Part shown: piece by piece, positions 35,789 to 45,760 of the stretch
How positions within the stretch are numbered: the stretch's first letter is position 1
How the letters are laid out: every line of letters starts with the position of its first letter
Assembly: GCF_030409715.1 (NCBI RefSeq)
Contig: NZ_JAUFQI010000001.1
Location: 1,797,001-1,861,000 of the forward strand
DNA length: 64,000 nucleotides
From: Reinekea marina
Lineage (GTDB): Bacteria; Pseudomonadota; Gammaproteobacteria; Pseudomonadales; Natronospirillaceae
Reading direction: 5' to 3'
Translations under genes and position numbers: made by a program
Notes under the pieces: model-generated
The model's input: the letters and a program-made list of their open reading frames with translations, nothing else
Database searches by the model: none
Told to the model about the DNA's origin: nothing

Positions 35789-35892
35789 TAGCTCTACCTT
35801 CGCTCTCTGATTTCCTGTAAAATGCGCTCCCTTTGATTTTTTCGCTAAACCGATGTTTGTTGTGAGCGGTTTAGCCTGTAGCGGGAGCTAAC

Positions 35893-36988
35893 GTGGAAGT
35901 AAACCCAATTCGAGAGCTGATTAAAGACCTAGACGCACGTACCGATGTGCTTCGGGGGTACCTTTGACTACGCCATTAAGAAAGAGCGCCTAGACGAAGT
36001 AGAACGCGAACTCGCCCAACCTGAAGTGTGGAACAAGCCTGAACGTGCGCAAGCACTGGGGCAAGAGCGATCTTCATTAGAGCATGTTGTGCAGACCATT
36101 GATAATCTAGATTCTGGCTTAGCCGATGCTTCCGATTTATTGGAAATGGCGGTTGAAGAAGAAGATGTCGATTCTGTTGCTGAGGTCGAAGCTGAATTAG
36201 CCGATTTAAAGCAGCAGCTTGAAGTGCTTGAGTTCCGCCGTATGTTCAGTGGCGAAATGGACGAAAACAACGCTTACCTAGATATTCAGGCAGGCTCGGG
36301 CGGAACAGAAGCGCAAGATTGGGCGGAAATGCTGCTGCGTATGTATTTGCGTTGGGGTGAAGAAAAGGGCTTTAAAACCGAGTTGATGGAAGCATCGGCC
36401 GGTGATGTAGCGGGTATTAAATCGGCTACGATTCGCTTTGAAGGCGAATACGCCTTTGGTTGGTTACGTACTGAAACCGGGGTTCACCGTTTGGTGCGCA
36501 AGTCTCCATTCGATTCAGGTAACCGTCGCCATACTTCATTCAGCTCAGTGTTCGTTTCTCCTGAGATAGACGATAACGTTGAAATTGAGATAAACCCGGC
36601 CGATTTACGCATCGATGTTTACCGTGCCTCAGGGGCAGGTGGTCAGCACGTTAACCGAACAGAGTCGGCGGTGCGTATTACCCATAACCCAACGGGTATT
36701 GTTACTCAGTGTCAAAATGATCGATCTCAGCACAAGAACAAAGACCAAGCGATGAAGCAGCTTAAAGCCAAGCTGTATGAGCATGAAATGAGCATTCGTA
36801 ACGAAGCCGCTCAACTAGTAGAAGACAATAAGTCTGATATTGGTTGGGGGAGCCAAATTCGTTCTTACGTGCTAGATGATTCGCGCATTAAAGATTTAAG
36901 AACCGGCGTAGAGAACCGCAATACCCAGAGTGTATTAGACGGTAACTTAGACGCTTTTATCGAAGCCTCATTAAAAAAAGGGCTATAA
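35893..36988 (+). CDS. prfB: Peptide chain release factor 2, with programmed +1 frameshift
   Basis: Starts at GTG 35893 behind GGGAG ([20 protein letters not shown]). Codon 25 is an in-frame TGA at 35965-35967 preceded by the internal Shine-Dalgarno-like GGGGG and CTT, so ribosomes slip +1 and continue as [13 protein letters not shown]. This is the autoregulatory site known from E. coli. The long frame covers the rest, with the GGQ motif ([15 protein letters not shown]) and the domain that reads UGA/UAA ([13 protein letters not shown]). About 365 residues in all. Followed by a structured-repeat region and lysS, the usual prfB-lysS pair. Confidence 0.95.
35951..35968 (+). promoter_or_regulatory. 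Programmed frameshift site of prfB
   Basis: TTCGGGGGTACCTTTGAC: G-run mimicking a Shine-Dalgarno site, 3 bases, CTT, TGA, C. Release-factor shortage favours slippage. Confidence 0.9.
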
Positions 36989-37029
36989 AGCTAAATTCAT
37001 TTTTAGCGCGGTGGATGAGTTTAACGAAC

Positions 37030-37250
37030 TGGCTACTTGAGTAAGAAGGACGCTGTAAACCCGTCCGTGGGCGCTCAAAGACGACGTCCATGTCGTCAAA
37101 TGCCTTCTAACTCAAGCATCCAATCCGTTTTTAATACGGTGGCAATTGGCTACTTGAGTAAGAAGGACGCTGTGAACCCGTCCGTGGGCGCTCAAAGACG
37201 ACATCCATGTCGTCTCATGCCTTCTAACTCAAGCACCCAATCCGTTTCAG
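37030..37250 (+). repeat. Two tandem copies of a ~105-bp structured repeat
   Basis: Copies at about 37030-37130 and 37141-37247, differing at few bases. Each has outer arms TTGAGTAAGAAGG and CCTTCTAACTCAA that pair, enclosing a core GACGCTGTRAACCCGTCC, GGGCGCTC and a hairpin GACGAC/GTCGTC around CATCCATG or CGTCCATG. A 89-codon reading frame across them is a by-product of the repeat, not a gene. Confidence 0.7.
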
Positions 37251-37322
37251 AATGTGGCACAATTGACTGTGTTATAGAAAAATTAAAGCAGTTAAGTAAG
37301 TTTTAAAAGTAATACTGAATTA

Positions 37323-37433
37323 AGAAGGGTGGTGGGTTGTTTTAAAAAGACGTGAGATCACATGGATGTGATCTTCGAGCGCCCATGGATGGGTTTACAG
37401 CGTTCTTTTTAAAACAACCCACCACCTTTCGAA
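37323..37433 (-). repeat. Third structured repeat, inverted, with different outer arms
   Basis: Read on the minus strand it has the same core (ACGCTGTAAACCCATCC, GGGCGCTC, GATCACATCCATGTGATC) but its outer arms are GGTGGTGGGTTGTTTTAAAA paired with TTTTAAAACAACCCACCACC. So the core is conserved while the arms differ in sequence yet still pair. It lies about 65 bp before lysS. Confidence 0.7.
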
Positions 37434-37495
37434 CAGAACAACCGAATAACCGAACAACCAAAGAAACAAACCAACCAATAACGTGGAAATGAACT

Positions 37496-39010
37496 ATGAG
37501 CGATAACCCAGTAGACAACAATTTGCCAAATGCTTCAGAAGATAATCATATTATTACTGAACGAAAACAGAAGTTGGCAGAATTGCAGGAAAAACGGGGT
37601 ATTGCGTTTCCTAATGACTTCCGAGTTGAGCACAAAGCGGGTGACTTACAAGCCGCTTATGGCGAGTTGGAAAAAGAAGAAATTGAGAGCAAAGAGCTTA
37701 ATATTGCAATTGCGGGCCGTGTTATGCGCCGCGGTGGGCCATTTGTAGGCATTCGTGATGTTACTGGCAGCATTCAGTTTTATTTAGGCAAGCCACTGCA
37801 AAAAGAAAGTGACGACTGGAAGTTGTTAGACATAGGCGATGTTGTTGGTGTTAAAGGTAAGTTGTGTAAATCGGGTAAAGGCGAGTTGTACGTTAACGTT
37901 GAAAGCCTTGACGATGTGCGCATTCTGACTAAATCATTGCGCCCATTGCCTGATAAATTCCATGGCTTGGCCGATCAAGAAGCTAAGTACCGTCAGCGCT
38001 ATGTTGATCTAATCGTCAGCCAAGAAACGCGTAACGTGTTTGAAGTGCGTTCTAAAGTGATTAGTGGTATTCGTAACTACCTAACAGAACGTTCGTTCAT
38101 GGAAGTTGAAACGCCCATGTTGCAGGTGATTCCGGGCGGGGCAACGGCACGTCCATTCATTACTCACCACAATGCTATGGATCGTGACTTATATTTGCGT
38201 ATTGCACCTGAGCTTTACTTAAAGCGTTTGGTTGTGGGTGGCTTTGAGCGCGTATTCGAAATTAACCGTTCTTACCGTAATGAAGGTGTTTCTACGCGTC
38301 ATAACCCAGAGTTCACTATGCTTGAGTGGTACCAAGCTTACGCTAACTACCACGACTTAATGGACACCACCGAAGAAATGTTACGTGAAGTAGCCACTAA
38401 TGTACTGGGCACTACTGAAATACATTACCAAGGCCGCGATTACGATTTTGCTAAGCCGTTTGAGCGTTTATCGATGTTTGATTCAATATTGAAGTACAAC
38501 AGCGATTTAACCGCAGACAACATTAATACCCTAGAAGCTGCAACAGCGACCGCTCAAAAGCTAGGCATTCATGTTAAAGATTCTTGGGGCTTAGGTAAGG
38601 TTCAAACTGAAATCTTTGAAGAAACAGTAGAAGAGAAGTTGTTTGACCCTGTGTTCATTACTGATTACCCAGCCGAAATCTCTCCATTGGCGCGTCGTAA
38701 CGATGAAAACCCTGAAATCACCGATCGATTCGAGTTTTTCTTAGGTGGCCGTGAAATCGCTAATGGTTTCTCAGAGCTTAACGACCCAATCGACCAAGCT
38801 GAGCGTTTCCAAGCGCAAGTGGCCGAAAAAGAGTCGGGCGATGACGAAGCCATGTTCTATGATGCCGACTACATCAATGCATTAGAGTACGGTATGCCGC
38901 CTACGGCCGGTGAAGGTATCGGTATTGACCGTTTAGTTATGTTCTTAACCGACTCACCTTCGATTAAAGATGTCATTTTGTTCCCGCACATGAAGCCAAA
39001 AGCCGATTAA
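37496..39010 (+). CDS. lysS: Lysyl-tRNA synthetase, class II
   Basis: 504 residues, the normal length. An N-terminal OB-fold anticodon-binding domain (about 60-150) is followed by the class II core: motif 1 [21 protein letters not shown], motif 2 [30 protein letters not shown], motif 3 [24 protein letters not shown]. These are diagnostic. The ATG follows GTGGAAATGAACT and the C-terminus ends at MKPKAD. A clear terminator follows at 39032. Confidence 0.96.
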   Translation: MSDNPVDNNLPNASEDNHIITERKQKLAELQEKRGIAFPNDFRVEHKAGDLQAAYGELEKEEIESKELNIAIAGRVMRRGGPFVGIRDVTGSIQFYLGKPLQKESDDWKLLDIGDVVGVKGKLCKSGKGELYVNVESLDDVRILTKSLRPLPDKFHGLADQEAKYRQRYVDLIVSQETRNVFEVRSKVISGIRNYLTERSFMEVETPMLQVIPGGATARPFITHHNAMDRDLYLRIAPELYLKRLVVGGFERVFEINRSYRNEGVSTRHNPEFTMLEWYQAYANYHDLMDTTEEMLREVATNVLGTTEIHYQGRDYDFAKPFERLSMFDSILKYNSDLTADNINTLEAATATAQKLGIHVKDSWGLGKVQTEIFEETVEEKLFDPVFITDYPAEISPLARRNDENPEITDRFEFFLGGREIANGFSELNDPIDQAERFQAQVAEKESGDDEAMFYDADYINALEYGMPPTAGEGIGIDRLVMFLTDSPSIKDVILFPHMKPKAD

Positions 39011-39031
39011 TTGGGCGAAAGGTTTTATATT

Positions 39032-39056
39032 AGCCAAGCGATTGCTTGGCTTTTTT
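39032..39056 (+). terminator. Rho-independent terminator of lysS
   Basis: AGCCAAGC (39032-39039), loop GATT, GCTTGGCT (39044-39051), then a T-run. Confidence 0.85.
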
Positions 39057-39734
39057 ATGGATGTTCAAAAATGCCGCGAAGGTATGGCGTAGCAGATGTT
39101 TTTGTTTTTGCACAATTTTGAACGTTCAGAAGCTGAAAAGCACTCAGACTGTGCAGTAATTTTCCAAATTTGGTCAAGAAATTACAATCTGTAACAATAT
39201 TGTTATTAGAAAATATTGCCTAGAAAAATTAAACACTGTAGGCGAAATATCCCCAGCGATAATTCTAAGTCAAATAGTAGGTCGATTTGATAGGATTTTC
39301 TGAAGGCATGTTAAAAAGCACTATAAAAATCCTTTAAGTTATTGAATTCATAGGGTTTTTATTTGCTGGTTAAAAATTGATCAGTTTGTAACGTTGCGTC
39401 TATTATGCACCCTAGATGACAATTCTAATTGATTACTAACAGACTTATCCACAGAAATTGTGGACACTGTTTGCAAAGTCAAGCGCCGTGCGGTTTGCAA
39501 ACCTATTGACCTAAAGTGACAATTTATCGGCGTAAAAATAATTATAAAAATTGTCGCTTCTGCGTAGGATTTGGCACGGAAAAAAACCTCTAAGCCCCCT
39601 TGAGTTGATCAAAATACAGTCACTTTCGACCTTAGTCTTAAAGACTAAATGCGTATAGCTTAAGCCGATGTTTCGCTTTTAAATCATTGTTTAAAACGCC
39701 CGAAACAATAAAAGCAACAATTAGGAGCGAACGC
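39057..39734 (+). promoter_or_regulatory. AT-rich regulatory region before the propionate-CoA ligase gene
   Basis: About 680 bp without a gene. It holds two TTTGCAAA palindromes (39470-39477 and 39494-39501, the second within GTTTGCAAAC), 24 bp apart, and three TGACAATT-type sequences (39417-39424, 39517-39525, and inverted at 39548-39555). TTTGCAAA is the box bound by RamB/PrpR/ScfR-type short-chain acyl regulators in other bacteria; its use here is inference. Confidence 0.5.
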
Positions 39735-41609
39735 ATGAGTTATAAAAATGTGCATTTGGCCGCGACATCAAACCCTGATCAGTTTTGGTTAGAACAAGCC
39801 AAGCAAATTGCTTGGTTTAAGAAGCCCAGTCTTGGTTATCAACAAAACAGCGATGGAAGTGACAGTTGGTTTGCCGATGGTGAGCTGAATACGGCCTATT
39901 TAGCTTTAGATGCTCACGTTGAAGCCGGACGCGGTCAACAAACGGCATTGATTTATGATTCACCTTTAACGAAAACAAAGAAACAATACAGTTACCAGCA
40001 GCTATTAGATGAAGTGGCACAGTGTGCCGGTATGCTAACAAACTACGGTGTGCAAAAAGGCGATCGGGTGTTGGTGTACCTGCCTATGATTCCACAAGCG
40101 GTGATTGCCATGTTGGCTTGTGCTCGCATAGGGGCTATACACTCAGTCGTATTTGGTGGTTTTGCGGCTAAAGAGTTGGCGGTGCGGTTAGATGACGCAA
40201 CGCCGAAGTTATTGTTAACCGCCACCGGAGGCCTTGAGCCGAATAAAACAATCGATTATCAGCCACTCATTCAAGAAGCACTTGATCTTGCTCAGCATCA
40301 GCCAAGCGCGGTACTTATTTGGTCGCGACCAGAAATCCCACTCACCGCTGCATTTGATCTTTGGCAAGATGCCTTGCAGCAAGCCTCACCGGCAAGTTTT
40401 GTCAGGCTAAAATCTACGGATCCACTTTATATACTTTATACATCGGGTACGACCGGTACTCCTAAAGGCGTAGTGAGAGATAACGGCGGGCATGCCGTTG
40501 CAATGGCATATTCAATGAGCGCTTTGTATAACTGCCATGTAGGTGATGTTTATTGGGCCGCTTCAGATGTTGGTTGGGTGGTAGGTCATTCGTATATTGT
40601 GTACGCGCCGTTAATTAAAGGGTGTACTACGGTTTTGTATGAAGGCAAACCTGTTGGCACGCCCGATGCTGGCGCGTTCTGGCGTGTGTGTGAAGAGTAT
40701 AACGTTAAGCTGCTGTTTGCCGCACCCACCGCCTTTAGAGCTATTAAAAAAGCCGATCCAGAGGGCCAGTTGGTATCGAAATTTAACTTAGCATCTCTAA
40801 ATACCATTTTTATGGCGGGCGAACGGTTAGACCCGGCCACCTTAGCCTGGACTCAACAACATACGAACAAGCTTGTGGTTGATCATTGGTGGCAAACAGA
40901 AACCGGTTGGGCTATTGCTGGCAATCCATTAGGGATAGAGCCGTTTCCGGTAAAGCCTGGCAGTTCAAGCTTGCCTTTGCCTGGCTATAAAGTAGAGATA
41001 CTCAATCATGTCGGGCAGCCATGCCAGGCCATGGAGCAAGGTTTTATTGCCTTAAAGCGCCCATTACCCCCAGGTTGCTTGCAAACAATCTGGAAAAACT
41101 CCGCACGTTTTGAATCTTCTTATTTAACCCAATTTCCAGGCTACTATGCCTCGGGCGATGGGGGTTATTTAGATGAAGAAGGCTATTTGTTTGTAATGGG
41201 TCGCATAGATGATGTGATAAATGTGGCTGGGCATCGATTGTCGACTGGTGAAATGGAAGCCGTTTTAAGTGAGCATCCTTCAGTGGCTGAGTGCGCTGTG
41301 ATAGGGGTTCAAGATGAACTCAAAGGGCAAGTGCCATTAGCGCTGGTGGTGTTAAAAGACGGAGTCTATACCTGCGCTCAAACGCTAGAGCATGAGCTCA
41401 TTGCACAAATTCGGGCCGAAATTGGCGCCATTGCTTGTTTAAAACAAGCCCATATTGTTGACCGGCTTCCCAAAACGCGTTCCGGGAAAATACTGCGCGC
41501 AACGTTGAGAAAAGTGGCCAATAAGGAAGCTTATTCAGTGCCCTCTACCATTGATGATCCTGCCATTCTTGAGGAAATCAAACATCAGCTAACTGACGCA
41601 AGCGCGTAA
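39735..41609 (+). CDS. prpE: Propionate-CoA ligase (PrpE-type acyl-CoA synthetase)
   Basis: 624 residues from ATG 39735, chosen for the AGGAG before it; a longer frame starts at 39687 without support. An AMP-forming ANL enzyme: phosphate loop YTSGTTGTPKGVVRDNGGHA, HWWQTETGWAI, and the acetylation-site motif PKTRSGKILRATLR near the C-terminus. The block YEGKPVGTPDAGAFWRVCEE and LFAAPTAFRAIKK is typical of PrpE rather than acetate Acs. It makes propionyl-CoA from propionate, ATP and CoA. No other prp genes adjoin it. Confidence 0.85.
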   Translation: MSYKNVHLAATSNPDQFWLEQAKQIAWFKKPSLGYQQNSDGSDSWFADGELNTAYLALDAHVEAGRGQQTALIYDSPLTKTKKQYSYQQLLDEVAQCAGMLTNYGVQKGDRVLVYLPMIPQAVIAMLACARIGAIHSVVFGGFAAKELAVRLDDATPKLLLTATGGLEPNKTIDYQPLIQEALDLAQHQPSAVLIWSRPEIPLTAAFDLWQDALQQASPASFVRLKSTDPLYILYTSGTTGTPKGVVRDNGGHAVAMAYSMSALYNCHVGDVYWAASDVGWVVGHSYIVYAPLIKGCTTVLYEGKPVGTPDAGAFWRVCEEYNVKLLFAAPTAFRAIKKADPEGQLVSKFNLASLNTIFMAGERLDPATLAWTQQHTNKLVVDHWWQTETGWAIAGNPLGIEPFPVKPGSSSLPLPGYKVEILNHVGQPCQAMEQGFIALKRPLPPGCLQTIWKNSARFESSYLTQFPGYYASGDGGYLDEEGYLFVMGRIDDVINVAGHRLSTGEMEAVLSEHPSVAECAVIGVQDELKGQVPLALVVLKDGVYTCAQTLEHELIAQIRAEIGAIACLKQAHIVDRLPKTRSGKILRATLRKVANKEAYSVPSTIDDPAILEEIKHQLTDASA

Positions 41610-41711
41610 ACCTTATAAACACCGTTTGGCACTCAATTGGTGACATTTGATTCAGCTAGAGTTCATGCTACTAGGGTTAATCTTTCTGCAATGTTACGAA
41701 GGAGACCAGCC

Positions 41712-42326
41712 ATGAGTGTCAAACATACCCTTGCAGCGATTGCGATGAGCGCAATAGCAGCTGCAACTTTTGCCGATTCTGATCGCTATGACGATGATTA
41801 TAAAAAGGCTAAAAAGCTACGCTATAACAACAGCCATACTATTTATGTAGAAGGGCGAGTGATCAGTGCAACCCCAATATATGATACCTACTGGTACTAC
41901 CGCTCACGTGGTGACAGTCATCGCTCCGATCGTTACGATGAAGTGTGTCGTATTCGCGATGTAGAAGTGTATCGAGAATCACGAAGTACAGGTGGCAACC
42001 CAGCCGCGGGGGCCATTATTGGTGGCGCTATTGGCGCACACGTGGGTAATTCCGCTGGACATAGCCGAGACTCTGCCGTAATTGGTGCAATTGCCGGTGG
42101 GGTTATAGGCAGCGTCATTGGCAGTGAGGCCAGCCGAGGTCGAGAAACAACGGTTCACTACCGAGTAGAACGCGATTGCGATACTCGCTATCGACAAGAG
42201 TATCGTGAACTAATAGGCTATGACGTTCGCTACCGATATAATGGTCGTGAATTTACCATGCAAACGCAGCAGCATCCTGGCCGATACGTTCAATTGAAAG
42301 TGGAGGTGCAGCCTACTGCGCGTTAG
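41712..42326 (+). CDS. Glycine-zipper 2TM-domain envelope protein
   Basis: 204 residues from ATG 41712, chosen for AAGGAGACC upstream and a signal peptide (MSVKHTLAAIAMSAIAAATFADS). The middle has the glycine-zipper pair GAIIGGAIGAHVGNSAG and IGAIAGGVIGSVIGS (Rick_17kDa_Anti-like). It is flanked by Asp/Arg/Tyr-rich segments and a C-terminal strand region. Likely a periplasmic or outer-membrane-associated protein; exact role unknown. The next gene encodes a PepSY-like exported protein. Confidence 0.8.
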   Translation: MSVKHTLAAIAMSAIAAATFADSDRYDDDYKKAKKLRYNNSHTIYVEGRVISATPIYDTYWYYRSRGDSHRSDRYDEVCRIRDVEVYRESRSTGGNPAAGAIIGGAIGAHVGNSAGHSRDSAVIGAIAGGVIGSVIGSEASRGRETTVHYRVERDCDTRYRQEYRELIGYDVRYRYNGREFTMQTQQHPGRYVQLKVEVQPTAR

Positions 42327-42347
42327 TTTTCGTATTTAGGGGCTGCA

Positions 42348-42677
42348 ATGAAAAAAATGATTCTAGGGGTGTTTTTATCGATGTGGGTGTCTTGGGTCGC
42401 GGCTAGCGACGACTGGCCCGATACACACCCCTGTACCCACGAACCCATTCCGCTCACCTCAGAAAACCAAGTGGTGGCTGCGGTTGAATGTATTTATCAG
42501 GGGCGTGTGGCTAAAGTGACTAAAAAAACAGGGTCTAACCCAAGCTGGTATTACCAGTTGCGGGTGTTAGATTCCGGTGGGCGTATCAAGGAAGTAGATA
42601 TTCATCCCCAAACAGGGTTACCTATAAATAAAGCAGAAAGGGAGGCCGTGTATGAGGCTCTTAATCGTCGAGGATGA
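42348..42677 (+). CDS. Small exported PepSY-like protein
   Basis: 109 residues with signal peptide MKKMILGVFLSMWVSWVAAS. The body has a PepSY-like pattern (GRVAKVTKKTG, WYYQLRVLDSGGRIKEVDIHPQTG). Such genes often sit before PhoP/PhoQ-like two-component genes; here the response regulator overlaps its end by 26 bp, so they are co-expressed and it may modulate the sensor in the periplasm (inference). Confidence 0.75.
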   Translation: MKKMILGVFLSMWVSWVAASDDWPDTHPCTHEPIPLTSENQVVAAVECIYQGRVAKVTKKTGSNPSWYYQLRVLDSGGRIKEVDIHPQTGLPINKAEREAVYEALNRRG

Positions 42678-43332
42678 AACAGGCTTACGCGAGCATTTGC
42701 ACGCAGGATTTAAAAAGGAAGGCTTTGCCGTAGATGCCAGCGGCGATGGCAAAGAAGGGTTGTTCTTTGGTTTAGAAACTGATTACGACGCAGCGATCAT
42801 AGACATTGGTTTGCCCAGTTTAGATGGTTTAGAGCTGATTAAAAAACTTCGTGAAAATGATAAAAATTACCCAGTAATTGTGCTCACCGCGCGAGGGCAC
42901 TGGAAAGATAAAGTAGAAGGCTTAGAGTCTGGAGCCGATGATTACCTGGCTAAGCCCTTTGTTTTTGATGAGTTATTGGCCCGAGTAAAAGCTCTAGTTC
43001 GCCGCAGCGTCGGTATGTCGAGCGCGACATTACAATTAGGTGATTATCAGTTAGATACTTCTGCAAAAGCCGTGTCGGTAGCTGGGCAGCAAGTAGAGTT
43101 AACGAGCTATGAATACAATACACTTGAGTACTTGATGACCCACAAAGACAAGGTGGTGTCTAAAACTGAGCTAACTGCACATTTATATGAACAAGATTAT
43201 GATCGAGACAGCAATGTCATTGAAGTGTTTGTAAGAAGGTTGCGTAAAAAGCTCGATCCTAAAGGTGATCGTAATCCCATTGTTACTCAGCGTGGGCAAG
43301 GTTATCGTTTTAATCAAGGCGAAAACGCTTAG
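42652..43332 (+). CDS. OmpR/PhoP-family response regulator
   Basis: 226 residues. Receiver domain with acidic pair EDE at 7-9, phospho-Asp in AAIIDIGLPSLDG (Asp51), Lys in DDYLAKPF. C-terminal winged helix with VELTSYEYNTLEYLMTHKDKVVSKTEL and DRDSNVIEVFVRRLRKKLD. PhoP/QseB-like. It starts inside the PepSY-like gene and is followed 5 bp later by its sensor kinase. Confidence 0.9.
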   Translation: MRLLIVEDETGLREHLHAGFKKEGFAVDASGDGKEGLFFGLETDYDAAIIDIGLPSLDGLELIKKLRENDKNYPVIVLTARGHWKDKVEGLESGADDYLAKPFVFDELLARVKALVRRSVGMSSATLQLGDYQLDTSAKAVSVAGQQVELTSYEYNTLEYLMTHKDKVVSKTELTAHLYEQDYDRDSNVIEVFVRRLRKKLDPKGDRNPIVTQRGQGYRFNQGENA

Positions 43333-43337
43333 CGCCT

Positions 43338-44693
43338 ATGTCTGCAAAACAACCGTTATCGTTAACAAAGCGCCTGATCGGCTCGGCGGCGTTTTTTATC
43401 CTCTTTTTTCTAGGTATAACCGGCTTTGCGCTCGATCGTGCTTTTGTGCAGAGCCAAACTGCAGCACAAGCCGAGCGTTTGTTTATTAGAACGTTTAGCC
43501 TGTTGTCTTTGGCTGAATTAGAAGATCAAACACTCAGATTACCAAGAATGCTCCGCGAAGAGCGTTTTAACAGCCCAGAATCAGGGTTAATCGGTTTGGT
43601 ATTAAATGCTCAGCGCCAATCAGTATGGGAAAGCCTTTCTAGCGAATGGTTTACCGAGGGCGATTGGGTGCGTAGCCAACCCAACCTTAATCCTGGTGAT
43701 GAGCAGTTTGGGCAACACCGTGGGTTTGTTTATCAGCGCAACGGCTTTGTTTGGGAAGATTCTAATAATCAAGATCGTTATTTTGAGTTTTGGGTATTAG
43801 AAGATGCCACGCCTTTAAACGAATCAATCGCAACATACCGCCAACAATTATGGGGTGGATTAGTGGCTGCTTCTGTTGCTTTACTTTTGGTGCTGTCACT
43901 AATAACAAAATGGGGCTTAGCGCCGCTGCATTTGTTGGCTGCGCAGCTAACCAAAATAAGACAAGGCGATGCGGATGAATTAACCGGGCGGTACCCAAGT
44001 GAATTGACCCCGCTAACCGATAGCTTGAATCAGTTGCTGAGCGCCGAGCAAGGCCAGCGTGAACGGTATCGCAAAGCCATGGGCGATTTAGCGCACAGTT
44101 TAAAAACACCCTTGGCCGTGATGAAAACAGTGCAATGCGATGATCAAACAACCTTGAACGAGCAAGTAGATCGAATGAGTCAAATAGTGCGTTACCAATT
44201 ACAACGCTCTGTGACCGACGCGCGGCAAGGCCCAGTGTTGGGGCAAACGTGCGATTTAATGGCCGCATTAGAACGCTTAGGCCGTGCACTTGATAAAGCC
44301 TTTTTAGAAGAAGATAAAGTGCTCGATTTACCGCAAACGGATCGACCATTGCTCTTGTCAATGGACAATAATGATGTCTTAGAAATTTTGGGGAACTTGA
44401 TTGAAAATGCCTTTAAATATGGCCGTTCGGTTATAAGTGTCGACATTGACGACGATGAAAAATCAGAGCAAGTATGGGTGCATATCGATGACGATGGTAA
44501 AGGCGTCGCGCCTGAAGCCACAGCCCATATCATGCAACGGGGAAAACGTTTAGATACCTTACAGCCTGGGCAAGGCATAGGTTTAGCCATGACTCTGGAC
44601 ATTCTGCAAAGCTACAACGCAGCCATTGAAATAACCACTAGCCCGTTTGGTGGCGCTCGGTTTTCAGTGCAGTTGCCAAAGGCGCATCATTAA
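43338..44693 (+). CDS. PhoQ-like sensor histidine kinase
   Basis: 451 residues. Membrane segments at about 13-31 and 170-190 enclose a periplasmic sensor of about 140 residues. A HAMP-like linker (LTKIRQGDADELTGRYPSEL) is followed by the phospho-His box GDLAHSLKTPLAVMKT, in which HSLKTPLA is typical of PhoQ, the N box EILGNLIENAFKYG, and G boxes DDDGKGV and GQGIGLAMTLDI. It should phosphorylate the regulator encoded 5 bp upstream. The stimulus is unknown. Confidence 0.88.
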   Translation: MSAKQPLSLTKRLIGSAAFFILFFLGITGFALDRAFVQSQTAAQAERLFIRTFSLLSLAELEDQTLRLPRMLREERFNSPESGLIGLVLNAQRQSVWESLSSEWFTEGDWVRSQPNLNPGDEQFGQHRGFVYQRNGFVWEDSNNQDRYFEFWVLEDATPLNESIATYRQQLWGGLVAASVALLLVLSLITKWGLAPLHLLAAQLTKIRQGDADELTGRYPSELTPLTDSLNQLLSAEQGQRERYRKAMGDLAHSLKTPLAVMKTVQCDDQTTLNEQVDRMSQIVRYQLQRSVTDARQGPVLGQTCDLMAALERLGRALDKAFLEEDKVLDLPQTDRPLLLSMDNNDVLEILGNLIENAFKYGRSVISVDIDDDEKSEQVWVHIDDDGKGVAPEATAHIMQRGKRLDTLQPGQGIGLAMTLDILQSYNAAIEITTSPFGGARFSVQLPKAHH

Positions 44694-45055
44694 ACCGCTA
44701 AATTAGTGGCGATTTTTGCCCAGTAAAACCAAAAACCAAAGAGTGTGATAGCCAATAAAAATAACAAGTGAATGCGTTTAGGGTCGCTTTTACGACGAGA
44801 TCGGAAAGGTGAGCAAAACAACGCCGCTAATGTAAATAACGTACAAACGCCCAAAGCCCAAGGTAACCTATTTACCCATTTTTCTAGCCAGTATTCACGC
44901 AATTCTAATTCATGATAGCGGGCAATAATGGTGCTTTGTTCCGGAGCGGCCAGCCAAATGATGACTTGCCATGCAATTAAGCTGAGCCACGCTAAAGAAG
45001 CCAATACTCGGATGGTTAAAACCAGTTTGTCTTGATGGTACCGCCGTTCTTTCAA
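44690..45055 (-). CDS. Small membrane protein, 121 aa
   Basis: Three hydrophobic segments (LVLTIRVLASLAWLSLIAWQVI, LPWALGVCTLFTLAALF, IHLLFLLAITLFGFWFYWA) with basic loops. Overlaps the sensor kinase stop on the opposite strand. Family not recognised. Confidence 0.65.
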   Translation of the reverse strand: MKERRYHQDKLVLTIRVLASLAWLSLIAWQVIIWLAAPEQSTIIARYHELELREYWLEKWVNRLPWALGVCTLFTLAALFCSPFRSRRKSDPKRIHLLFLLAITLFGFWFYWAKIATNLAV

Positions 45056-45067
45056 AAAATATCTCGC

Positions 45068-45760
45068 TTACAGTATTAAAGTATGGCCATTATCCGAGAG
45101 CCATTGTTTATCTTTTTTATAAGTTGGGTGAATGGCTTCTACTTGCTGCCAAAATAAAGCCGAGTGGTTTAAATGCTTTAAATGACTCACCTCATGAGCA
45201 ATAAGATAATCGATTACTGACTCAGGTGCCATGAGAATTAACCAGTTATATTGGATACGGCCTTGTGCTGTGCAATGCCCCCATTTGGTTTTGGTTCGCC
45301 GAAATCGAATGTCAGTGAGCTTATGTTGCCAACCTTGCTGGGTGACAAGATCGATGGTTTTATTGTGTAAAACAGACTTAGCCTTGGTGAGATAAAAATC
45401 GGCTAAAATGGCGTGGGTTGAAGCTTTATCTGAGTTCTGGTTGAAAATCTGAATCGCTTCGGGGGTGTCACGCCAGCCCGTTTTCGTACTTTGAATGATA
45501 TGCAGGGGTTTTTGAACACCCATAAAGGGTAAATAGTTCAGTTGACTGAAATCTGGCTGCTCAAGCTTAAGTTGGGCCTGTTCGTTGAGAGTTTTTGTCA
45601 GCCAAGCCTGTTTGGAATGAACAAAATCCGTTAATTCGTTAATAGATACATGCTTGGGCGCTCTTAGCTCAATACTCTGCTCTTTAACGTACAAGCCAAT
45701 GGTTTTGCGTTTAGAGCGAACCAGTTTAATTGGGTGCTGTTGCCAGTTTAAAGCGGTCAT
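45068..45760 (-). CDS. YgjP/SprT-like zinc metallopeptidase (M48-related)
   Basis: 230 residues, the YgjP family size. The zinc site is HEVSHLKHLNHSALFW (HExxH plus a downstream His), preceded by RRTKTKWGHCTAQGRIQYNWLILMAP, the family hallmark. Cytosolic, no signal. Its start overlaps the stop of the DUF3820 gene by 4 bp (ATGA), so the two are coupled. Confidence 0.88.
   Translation of the reverse strand: MTALNWQQHPIKLVRSKRKTIGLYVKEQSIELRAPKHVSINELTDFVHSKQAWLTKTLNEQAQLKLEQPDFSQLNYLPFMGVQKPLHIIQSTKTGWRDTPEAIQIFNQNSDKASTHAILADFYLTKAKSVLHNKTIDLVTQQGWQHKLTDIRFRRTKTKWGHCTAQGRIQYNWLILMAPESVIDYLIAHEVSHLKHLNHSALFWQQVEAIHPTYKKDKQWLSDNGHTLIL

Noticed and set aside
37037..37306. 89-codon frame over the repeats before lysS
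   Set aside because: It is made of two translated repeat copies (SKKDAVNPSVGAQRR twice), lacks a good ribosome-binding site and the repeats look like structured DNA or RNA.
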